A DNA stretch of 64,000 bases from Toxoplasma gondii ME49 (taxonomy: Eukaryota; Apicomplexa; Conoidasida; Eucoccidiorida; Sarcocystidae), in the NCBI RefSeq assembly GCF_000006565.2, contig NC_031475.1, positions 3,796,522-3,860,521 of the forward strand, read 5' to 3'. Position 1 is the stretch's first letter. Each line of letters starts with the position of its first letter. The notes under the pieces are model-generated. The model searched no databases, was not told the origin of the DNA, and saw only the letters and a program-made list of their open reading frames with translations. Of this stretch, positions 1 to 10,833 are shown in pieces. Position numbers and translations under genes: made by a program.

Positions 1-1180
1 GGAGGTCGCCACGACACTTGCGCCAGAAGACCAGCGTAAGCGAGGTGGCAGTAATGTGTGGACTGCGTAGAGCTGCACTACACTCTTTGGAGTCCTGGGC
101 ATACTGCTTGAATCTCCAAACACGGTTGCTTTCAGGGCCATGTGCATTTCAGCATCCGACGACCACACGGAGTCTTTTTTGAAGGCGGGAAATACACAGT
201 TCGAACCACGCGGAAGCACGCCGGCGCTCTGTGGTCCTTGGCCGTGCCCGAGGATTCGGACTGTACGAATCAGCCGTAGACGGGTATCCACCAACAAAAC
301 TGGCATTTCTCCCATACTTTCACACGACTCACAGCAGTCTGTTCAGTGCTGACTCTGTACTAGTTCGTGGCTCTCGGCCAATCACGCACTTTCCTGCCCC
401 GCCGCTTTGTCATCACTTTGGATGCAGATTCTACTGTGCCATTGGATCACGGGCCTCAATCCCCGGAAGGCGGCGCTACCCTAGATCAGGAGGTCGCCAC
501 GACACTTGCGCCAGAAGACCAGCGTAAGCGAGGTGGCAGTAATGTGTGGACTGCGTAGAGCTGCACTACACTCTTTGGAGTCCTGGGCATACTGCTTGAA
601 TCTCCAAACACGGTTGCTTTCAGGGCCATGTGCATTTCAGCATCCGACGACCACACGGAGTCTTTTTTGAAGGCGGGAAATACACAGTTCGAACCACGCG
701 GAAGCACGCCGGCGCTCTGTGGTCCTTGGCCGTGCCCGAGGATTCGGACTGTACGAATCAGCCGTAGACGGGTATCCACCAACAAAACTGGCATTTCTCC
801 CATACTTTCACACGACTCACAGCAGTCTGTTCAGTGCTGACTCTGTACTAGTTCGTGGCTCTCGGCCAATCACGCACTTTCCTGCCCCGCCGCTTTGTCA
901 TCACTTTGGATGCAGATTCTACTGTGCCATTGGATCACGGGCCTCAATCCCCGGAAGGCGGCGCTACCCTAGATCAGGAGGTCGCCACGACACTTGCGCC
1001 AGAAGACCAGCGTAAGCGAGGTGGCAGTAATGTGTGGACTGCGTAGAGCTGCACTACACTCTTTGGAGTCCTGGGCATACTGCTTGAATCTCCAAACACG
1101 GTTGCTTTCAGGGCCATGTGCATTTCAGCATCCGACGACCACACGGAGTCTTTTTTGAAGGCGGGAAACACACAGTTCGA
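1..1180 (+). repeat. 488-bp tandem repeat array, about 2.4 copies, open to the left
   Basis: Units start at 1, 489 and 977 with an exact 488-bp period. Copies one and two look identical by eye. The third copy breaks off near 1180, where the sequence changes to unique DNA. The array runs off the left edge. Each unit carries one exon-like block (428-523, 916-1011, and the tail of another at 1-35). The block lies behind a tract ending atgcag and in front of a gtaagc donor, so the array looks like duplicated gene segment rather than inert satellite. Confidence 0.95.
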
Positions 1181-4100
1181 GGCATGTGAAAGCACCCCGA
1201 TATATGTCGTTCACGTGGCTCGTTGTGGCGGCGACACGAAAGGCTTCGGAGTCGCTACGGCGGATGACGGAACCCATGTGTCGGGGAGAGTCGGTCAGGC
1301 TGCCTACACAGTCACGCCGAATATACTCTGGGACGTTGTGGCGACATCTGCAGCAAGGAACAGGGAGTCACCATAATTTTTACTCCCTTAAGCATTCCCG
1401 CGCATGCGCCGAATGGGGCTCTTTCAATCCGTAGACGAACGAAAACGAAAGGGGTCCTCGTTGCTTGTGCTCCCGTTGTTTCTCGTAGGCCACCAAATGC
1501 CTGTCCTGCCGGGAGCCCATGGAGACGGCCAGCTCATAGACGAGGCACTATCAAAGCTCGACTCATTTATCCACGCCGGTATGGTCGAGGAGTCGCGAAT
1601 ATAATCCACGTTCGTGCGGTCTCCTCGTGGACCTGATCGCCACAGGTCTATGCTTTGCTAAAACATGTTCGCTGGCTGTTCCGCACCCCTTCTGCATGGC
1701 ACATCCCTGGCATATCAGTCCTTCTGCCTTCTTTCTGCCTCAGTGTTCGACGTTACGTCGGAGATGCCGATACCTGATGCACTGCCCGACGCCGCGTCCG
1801 GCAATGCAGATAAAGTGATGGCCGACGTCCAACCTCCCGATGAGGCAGGTAAGGAACCAACACCGATCAGCACTCCTCGCCAATGGGTTTCGCGCTCACG
1901 TGCACTATGCCGCGCTGACATATGCATCGGTTAATTCTCCGCCGAATCATGGGGAACAGCTTATTTCGCACGTTCTCCGTACAAACTGCTCACGGTTCTG
2001 ACAATGAGCCATATGCGTACGAGGCAGCACTCGAGTATACTTCGCCGGACCGGATAAGCTAGCCTCTGGGAAGCCTCTGTTTGCGTGTCTGCCTAGACCT
2101 TTTAGGCGCACACCGTCAAACGCTGTCTGCACTCGCGCTGTCGTCATAGCTATCGCCACCTCGATCTGCTTTCTCCCACCCAACCATCCCCCCGGTATTC
2201 CCTGCGTTTCATTTATTTTGCGTCTTCCGTTTCTCGCTCAGTCTTCTCACATCCCTGGGCAAGTCGGTAAAGAGGCGTTTATCAGTTCTGGAGCTGCTCC
2301 AGGGCATCAGCATCCGAGCTACCGTCGATGCCTTAGAAGCAGCACACCGTCCATCAGTAAATCTAACTCTCGCCCTCACTGTGTGTCGCGATTTTGTCCC
2401 TCTCGATCTGGTCCGGTTTGCGACTCGACGGAAATGCGTAAATTCGGTTTCCGTGTGCTGAGTTTCGTTGTTATTCTCCGGCGTCTCCGCCATCAACAGT
2501 GTGTACCGAGGATGCGAACCATTGGTGGCTGATTACGTCCCGACGTTGGGATCGCGTTACTGGCACCCACGTCTGGTGCTTCGAGACTGCCCAGTGACTT
2601 TCAACGTCCCTCGCAAAAGGGGTGCCCAGCGTGGCCTGTCCACATGCGAGTCCGATTGAATGGAGATGTCATGTTGCGGTGTGCGAATTGTTTCTCGTAG
2701 GACATCAAATGCCTGTCCTGCCGCCAGCTCGTGGACGAGGTCATCTGATCGACGAGGCACTATCCATGCTCGAATCATATGGTCACGCCGGTACGGTCGT
2801 GGCGTCGCGAATAGGGTCCACGTTCGTTCGGTCCCCTCACGGACCTGAACGCAACAGGTCTATGCTTTGCTAAAAGATGTCCGCTGGCTACTCCGCAGCC
2901 CTTCTGCCTGGCACACCCGTGGCCCGTCGGCGATTCTGTCTTCTTTCTCCTTCAGTGTTCGACGTTGCCTCGGAGATGCCGATACCTGATGCACTGCCCG
3001 ACGCCGCGTCCGGCAATGCAGATACCGTGATGGCCGACGTCCAACCTTCCGATGAGGCGGGTAAGGAACCAACACGGCTCAGCACTCCTCGCCAATGGGT
3101 TTCGCGCTCACGTGCACTATGTCACACTGACACATGCATCGGTTAATTCCCCGCCGAATCATGGGGAACAGCTTATTTTGCACGTTCTCCGTACAAACTG
3201 CTCACGGTTCTGACAATGAGCCATATGCGTACGAGGCAGCACTCGAGTATACTTCGCCGGACCGGATATGCTAGCCTCTGGGAAGCCTCTGTTTGCGTGT
3301 CTGCCTAGACCTTTTAGGCGCACACCGTCAAACGCTGTCTGCACTCGCGCTGTCGTCATAGCTATCGCCACCTCGATCTGCTTTCTCCCACCCAACCATC
3401 CCCCCGGTATTCCCTGCGTTTCATTTATTTTGCGTCTTCCGTTTCTCGCTCAGTCTTCTCACATCCCTGGGCAAGTCGGTAAAGAGGCGTTTATCAGTTC
3501 TGGAGCTGCTCCAGGGCATCAGCATCCGAGCTACCGTCGATGCCTTAGAAGCAGCACACCGTCCATCAGTAAATCTAACTCTCGCCCTCACTGTGTGTCG
3601 CGATTTTGTCCCTCTCGATCTAGTCCGGTTTGCGACTCGACGGAAATGCGTGAATTCGGTTTCCGTGTGCTGAGTTTCGTTGTTATTCTCCGGCGTCTCC
3701 GCCATCAACAGTGTGTACCGAGGATGCGAACCATTGGTGGCTGATTACGTCCCGACGTTGGGATCGCGTTACTGGCACCCACGTCTGGTGCTTCGAGACT
3801 GCCCAGTGACTTTCAACGTCCCTCGCAAAAGGGGTGCCCAGCGTGGCCTGTCCACATGCGAGTCCGATGAATGGAGATGTCATGTTGCGGTGTGCGAATT
3901 GTTTCTCGTAGGACATCAAATGCGTGACCTGCCGGCAGCCCTTGCAGACGACCAGGCCGTAGACGAGGCACTATCCATGCTCGAACATATGGTCTCAGCG
4001 GTACGGTCGTGGCGTCGCGAATAGGGTCTAATTCGTTCGATCTCCTCATATACCTGAAAGCGACAGGGCTGTGCCTTGCCAAAACATGTGTCGTGGCTAT

Positions 4101-5435
4101 TCCGCAGGCCTTCTGCCTGGCACACCCGTGGCTCGTCAGCGATTCTGCCTTCTTTCTCCTTCAGCGCTCGACGTTACGTCGGAGATGCCGATACCTGATG
4201 CACTGCCCGACGCCGCGTCCGGTAACGCAGATACCGTGATGGCCGACGTCCAACCTTCCGATGAGGCGGGTAAGGAACCAACACGGCTCAGCACTCCTCG
4301 CCAATGGGTTTCGCGCTCACGTGCACTATGTCACGCTGACACATGCATCGGTTAATTCTCCGCCGAATCATGGGGAACAGCTTATTTCGCACGTTCTCCG
4401 TACAAACTGCTCACGGTTCTGACAATGAGCCATATGCGTACGAGGCAGCACTCGAGTATACTTCGCCGGACCGGATATGCTAGCCTCTGGGAAGCCTCTG
4501 TTTGCGTGTCTGCCTAGACCTTTTAGGCGCACACCGTCAAACGCTGTCTGCACTCGCGCTGTCGTCATAGCTATCGCCACCTCGATCTGCTTTCTCCCAC
4601 CCAACCATCCCCCCGGTATTCCCTGCGTTTCATTTATTTTGCGTCTTCCGTTTCTCGCTCAGTCTTCTCACATCCCTGGGCAAGTCGGTAAAGAGGCGTT
4701 TATCAGTTCTGGAGCTGCTCCAGGGCATCAGCATCCGAGCTACCGTCGATGCCTTAGAAGCAGCACACCGTCCATCAGTAAATCTAACTCTCGCCCTCAC
4801 TGTGTGTCGCGATTTTGTCCCTCTCGATCTAGTCCGGTTTGCGACTCGACGGAAATGCGTGAATTCGGTTTCCGTGTGCTGAGTTTCGTTGTTATTCTCC
4901 GGCATCTCCGCCATCAACAGTGTGTACCGAGGATGCGAACCATTGGTGGCTGATTACGTCCCGACGTTGGGATCGCGTTACTGGCACCCACGTCTGGTGC
5001 TTCGAGACTGCCCAGTGACTTTCAACGTCCCTCGCAAAAGGGGTGCCCAGCGCGGCCTGTCCACATGCGAGTCCGATTGAATGGAGATGTCATGTTGCGG
5101 TGTGCGAATTGTTTCTCGCAGGACATCAAATGCGTGACCTGCCGGCAGCCCTTGCAGACGACCAGGTCATTGACGAGGCACTATCCATGCTGGAATCAGG
5201 TGACCAGGAAGGTATGGGAGAGGCTCTGGTAACAGGCACGGCGTTTGGCAGCTCTCCCCATCAGTGCTGATCGAAAGAGGGATTTGTTGGGTTTATGCGT
5301 ATATTCCGTTACTCTTTTTGCTGCAGCACCAACGTCGCTGTCGCGGTACTGTTGCTGTCTTCTTGTTCAGCGTTCGAAGCGGCCCTGGCAGCAGCCGTCA
5401 ATGAGCTTTTCTATGGCGAGACGGACGAGTCGTAA
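1..5435 (+). CDS. 3' part of a gene built of tandemly duplicated phase-1 exons; unrecognised acidic repeat protein
   Basis: I do not recognise the protein. Three exon types can be seen. C (96 nt) lies at ..1-35, 428-523 and 916-1011. A (90 nt) lies at 1489-1578, 2701-2790, 3912-4000 and 5122-5211. B (105 nt) lies at 1744-1848, 2956-3060 and 4165-4269. A final divergent B-like exon starts at 5371 and meets TAA at 5433-5435. Every complete block except the third A starts with two nucleotides of a split codon and ends with one, so C, A and B can be joined in any order in frame. B exons end in strong gtaagg donors behind ttcag acceptors. The product would be 32-residue C modules followed by 65-residue A+B modules rich in Ala, Asp, Glu and Pro. 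A is marked by IDEALSMLE and B by MPIPDALPDAASGNAD. No signal peptide or membrane segment is visible, and the 5' end lies outside the window. The third A exon has a 1-nt deletion. The alternative is a decaying repeat locus. Confidence 0.55.
1478..5200 (+). repeat. 1.21-kb tandem repeat array, three copies plus a partial fourth
   Basis: The block beginning ttgtttctcg recurs at about 1475, 2688, 3899 and 5109, giving spacings of roughly 1209-1213 bp. About 860 bp of each unit (for example 1849-2700) is nearly identical between copies. The first 260 bp of each unit (1480-1740, 2690-2955, 3900-4165) differ clearly more. The fourth copy keeps only about 90 recognisable bases before it becomes unique sequence. 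Each unit contains two exon-like blocks, described in the gene entry spanning 1-5435. Confidence 0.93.
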
Positions 5436-8321
5436 ACGAATGTGACACCGACCAAGAAGCTCAAGATGAACCAGGTAAGGGATCTGAACGACGTCAAATC
5501 AAATATCTGACGTGTTTCGTATTCATGAGTACAGGCGTTCCTAGGTTCGAACTCACTTTCATCATGTGCCGAGACGTCACACACATGCTTTAATACCACA
5601 TGAGCCAGCGTTGGTTTGCATTCATTCAGCTCAGTTCTCGGTGTATGCGTAGGCGCCGATGCACATTCCGTCCTACCCGAAATACGAGCTTCTTGCAACT
5701 CTTCTCTCTCTTTTGCTTGTATTGTTCAGTCGCGAAGGACAGCGTTACCGACTCTCCCTCTGTCATCACTGCCGTCTTTCTTCTCTCACAGACGTTTCTT
5801 CCGTTAAGTTGTTTTATTGTTCTTCGCTCTGTATCCAATCGCTTCACTATTGTTTTGAGAACTCCGCCAGAGTGAAGGTTAAAATTTCGGCAGTGGCCTC
5901 CGGGGTATCAAATCTCGTTCCTTCGCCGCTGCACTGTACGTCACGCATCGTGACTGCGGCGTTCACTGTGTGTTTTTCTACTCCTCCAAAGGCTACCTAT
6001 ACTGGTTTTCATCTTCGTTTGTTTGTTTCCCCTGGTGCTGTTGTCGTTCGTTCTTCCTCGTCTACAGCTTTGTTTAGATAGGCAAACAAGGTGGACAGCA
6101 ATAGTCCAAGGCCAAAGCGGTTACCGGTAGTGTAGGCTTGCAAAAGAGTGTCCCATATGAAAGCGCACCAAAACCACCAGAGCGGCTATATCGGTTTTGG
6201 CCTGTCTTGCGCGGGTCACTTGGCAAAATGTGCGGATGTGACTTCATAATGTTGTTCGACGTCATCTAATAAGTGCTGCAAATTCATCACACACTCGCCT
6301 TCAGATGAGTGGGCTGTCTCAAGAACTACCAGATATAACCGAGCGTTACATTATTTTGCTTTGTCGCTTTGCCTCTGTCGTCACTATGACAGCAAGTGAG
6401 CACCACCGTGCTGTGCTGTGTTTCTGTCCCTTTTCATTCCCGTGTTTTTGCTTTTCCATTTTTCAGATGTTAAAACAGCAGTTCGTATATAGTGTTTGTG
6501 ATTCCACATATGGATTACCAGCATGGTGCTACTGCTGATTTGAAACACTATGTATGGCTATTAGTTGCTCAGATAGAGGCGATAGACCGGTTAAGTGTCT
6601 CCTTGTATCCTGTGCATCCTCTCGGAACTTGCCGTTTCGTTTGTGTATTGGAACCGAGTATATTCGTTGATGTGTCGCAAGCGAGCGATCTCTGCTCTCT
6701 AGTTTGCTCCCTTGGGGATACTCACCACGGTCTCTGTTGTAGTTCTGCCCACGTTTTCCAAGACAAAGATCTGAAAATGTTAGGACGCACACATGCAACT
6801 AGCCTCCCTTTTAGGGCACGTATGATGGACGCTCCAGCGTGAGTGTAGCGAATATCTGGTGGCTCACCCTCCCCGGGGCAATGTGCGCGTAGCGACGTAC
6901 AGGTGGCTCACCTTGACCTCAACAAATTTCACCTCATTTTGTCCGGATTTTGAACTGGTCTCGCATACGTGCCCTTCGACTTCTACAGGCGTGGGCAGAC
7001 GACAGGGGCTACGCAGTTAGTGATGACATCCATAATTCTCTGTCGGACTGGTTGTATTTTGAACTATCAGAACACATGCCCTGCGCTCAAGTGCGTCTAG
7101 CATTAACTGTACGTGAGGCTGAACAGCCTCTCAGGGTAGCACCGAGGCAATCTGCCTCCTGACTGCTTTGACTTTAGACGTCGGACGCAGTTACAGCAAA
7201 TAATGCACACAGCAGGAACGTAAGCTACCGACACATGACAACAGCGACGGCTTCGTTGCACTAGGAATTGATTTCATCGTAGTTTAGCCCAGATTACGGA
7301 ACCAACCACATGACTCTCGGCTTTGTCGCAACTGTCCATCCCCGTTGCTGGACACCAGCATTCCTGAGACCGGTGCTGGTGGTATTCCCGACATACTGTT
7401 AACTTTGGGGGTGTTCCATATGAACGCTTCCACAACGCCTAACGACGTGGTACAATGTCGCCTTCTGACCTCACTTATCGGTTGCCCATCATCTGCTTCT
7501 GTTTATTTGCTGGACGTTTGCGGTAACTTCGGCACATTGATGCGGGCCCTCTTCTGTGTGACACCGGTACGTATTGGCGCATGCACAGCTGCACAGAGCG
7601 TCGCACTTGAGGGTTGAGATGAAGGCGGAGCGGCGGGGAGATGGTGGACAGGACAGTACAAGCAGGTGAAACGCAGATCAGAACGAGAGAAGCCGAAAGG
7701 AGGGCAGTGAGGACAGAGCTGAGGACAGACGAGGAAATAGCGCACACACACACGGAACTGCTACGAATTGACCACGCACACGTGGCCAGGATATAGACCC
7801 CAGAAAGACTTGGGAGGGGCTACGGCGAACCGAACACATCTCGTCGTTCTAGGGCACTCATGTTCACTTCTTCCGGTGGCGAGGTGCAGAACTGACGATG
7901 CGTGGAGCAATTATTAGAGCCAGATTTTACACGATCCAAGGCAGAAGCTGCGACCCACGAAGGAACGCAGAAAGAACGGTTCAGCATCCGACGGTTACCA
8001 CGCATATACACACATTAAATCACTAAAGGAAAGTAAAGCCCTGCAGACGGACGGCAGGCAAACCAACGCAGCCGGGGAAAACAAGCAAGCAAACAGTGCC
8101 AGGGGAGAGGGACACTCCGTCGCCACTTAACGAGCCCCGCGTGTCACAAACAACGAACCGTGGTATCCGACAGACGATCACTTGGAACAGGAGAAACGAA
8201 AGCGACCACTGAAAAACAAACGATTACGAAGGTAGCGCTGTGTGCTCGTGCCCACGGTAACAATGCGGCCCAACCAAAATGGAGTCGTACAGTTTGCCAG
8301 TGTATCCACCGTCTCTTCGTT
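5436..8321. other. Spacer between two converging genes
   Basis: I find no conserved domain on either strand. A gtaagg donor-like site follows the stop codon at 5475, and pyrimidine tracts ending in ag occur near 5730, so a 3' UTR intron of the left-hand gene is possible. A short degenerate direct repeat (gtagcga.., ..ggtggctcacc) lies near 6845-6920. The remainder holds only short chance ORFs and should contain the 3' ends of both neighbours. Confidence 0.5.
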
Positions 8322-10795
8322 TTAATTCTCTCTCGCCTGTCTCGGCATTGGCCCTTGGGAACTGCGAGGGTTGCCACATCCACTTGTAGAAGGAGAATGA
8401 CACGCATGAGGAGCAGAGGACGGAGGAGGAAAGCACGACAAAGGTGGACGAGAGACGAAGCGGAGAGGTGAATGTGAGGCAGTCACAAAAGAGTGGAGGA
8501 AAGGAGATGAAAGTGCTCTCCTGTTGTCATCAGACGCGCGCCGCCGGGCCGATCTGCTCTGCGCTGACGGTGAACGGCTGAACGAATATGAATAGTGAAC
8601 CTGAGGGGATACCGATGAAGGGGACGGTGACACAGGCACCGAGGAGGACGATTGTTGGACCGAAGGGCTTGGCTGCGCAACGCGGCATAAATGGCAATTT
8701 GCTTCATCAGGGAAGAGCACGGAAGATGAGGAACTGAAATAAGGAGCTGTCACTGGTGTTAGATGGACCGAGGAAGGCGCGGATACAGACGAAGAAGCGA
8801 CTGAATGGAGCATAGGCGAAACCTGAGATGTCGGTTTGTCGAGGCTTTCAACGAGGCCAAGAGACTCGCTATGACTCCCCCGAAAAGCGGCAGTGAATGA
8901 TCGCGGTTGACCATTTCCCACATCATTTGTTCGACCAGAAGCGAAACCGTAAAAAGAACCACCAATTGAATCAGGACCTGACAAAAGGTTTCGCGAGGCG
9001 GCGAGAGCCCGAAGGCTAAGGCGACGACGAAGGCGATCTGCGCAAAAGCAAATGACGACAAATGCCTCAGCGCGTAAGACTTCGCCGCCTACCGCCTCTG
9101 ACACATCACTGATGGATAAGAGTATATATATACGTCAGCATGCCCTGCAAGGAACTTAATATGTGTCCATCGAAACGACCACGCACGCAACCCGTGTAAA
9201 TCTGTGCGGAACTGCAGATAGAACGCGCGGTCCACATATCAATTTATGTATCCTTCAATCTGCCAATCTATCCATCCGTCTCTGTATATATATACACGTG
9301 TTTACATACATATATTTACATATGGGTGTAGCATCTGGCCATCCACTGAGCAATATGCAAGAAAGAAAAGTCTTTCAAAGCGCAGGTCCAGCGATATCTG
9401 TCTGAACGTCAGACACACGTGTGGGACCACGTTGCTTGAAGAGTAACCGTAATGCGAAGCAGCGCCACGTTTCGGTGAACCGCTTTGAAGGACATCACCG
9501 TCAAATATGCATAAAAATGCTTCTCTAGCATAGGCAATCGCGTTCCTTACCAAGCTTTTTCCTGTGGTCGTGCTTCATCGGAGCTGGCGCACATATTTCC
9601 GTGAGCGTGGCGCCGGTCTCCACCAACGCCTCAGCCCGCTGAAATTCATCGCAGATGATTTTCCACGCTGCGGCGGAGAACCGATTCACCACTGCCCGCG
9701 TCAGAGGACACCGCATAAGGACGCGACGAGTCATGCTCAGGGATGACCCGATGTCTCCGCGCTCTTCGCAGGCATAACGCCGGTCTCGCTGCCTCCTGTT
9801 TTTGACTGCTTCTGATTCGCGTGCGCTGGAAACAAAGATGGCAGCCACGCTACGGTACCCGCCAGTCGTCGGAGGATTTGGCAATGCTCGCGGCTGAATT
9901 ACCTCCGCTATCTCGTGTGAGGGAGCTGCAGATGCGAGGTAAGAGGCGGAAAGCGCCTCAAGACTCGATGACGAAGGCGAAAAGGGCGAGACTAGTGACG
10001 AAGAGGAAAAAGCAGGAAGGGGAGGACATACGGAGATCGACCCGTCGTAAACCTCGACAGTGACGATGGCACCGTCACAAGGGCTGAAGATCTTGCTGGA
10101 GCGTTTGCCGTAGAACTGCATGGACGACATAACATCACGCCGGGCAGCACGGGTTTCAGGGCAGCGTTGATGACACATGCCACGGGTGCTTTGGTTCCAA
10201 CGCGAGAATGGCGACTGGGTGACCTCGGCAACATTGAAGCACAGTCCGGACCTAAAAGGGACAAGCTGTGGAAGCTTCGCTCCGCGTGATTCAACTGGGA
10301 CACAAGTCAGACAATCAGACAGAAATCAAGAACAGACGAAGCACCTACGATAGACACTTAGACATACACAGGGAAAGAATGAGAGAGACGTGGCAACTGA
10401 GAAACAGAGCTGTTCGCCCAAACGAAGCGACGGTCTGGGTGCAGAAGAGTGCAGGGCGAAAATACGTTACCAGGGCCCAAAGCCGATGTTACACGACGTC
10501 ATGCCGCCGATGGCGTGCTCGCCTTACCAGGAAGAAATCGTGAATTAATTCCCCGACAGTTTCTTTGTTATGGCCGTACTCCGGGAAAAGGTTCTTTCGG
10601 ATGTAGCTGAGCAGTCAAACGCGTAAGCGACACGAAAACCACCGTCCAGAGCACGCTGCCGAGGACATACAGAGAATCCTTTTCGGCAGAACGAGAGCGA
10701 ACCCGGCAAGCAAAGGCGTTACGAACTTTACTCGGACATGTTTACCCTTATGTGCATATGCATAGAATCGAATCAGACCTTGATCCCAGACATGA

Positions 10796-10833
<38 letters not shown>

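Noticed and set aside
1947..2183. Minus-strand 78-residue ORF repeated at 3159 and 4368
   Set aside because: It is repeated only because the unit is duplicated. There is no splice context or family likeness, and it lies in the putative intron.
2209..2496. Minus-strand 95-residue ORF repeated at 3421 and 4630
   Set aside because: Same reason: copy identity alone is not evidence of coding. The plus-strand frame over the same bases has the silent differences.
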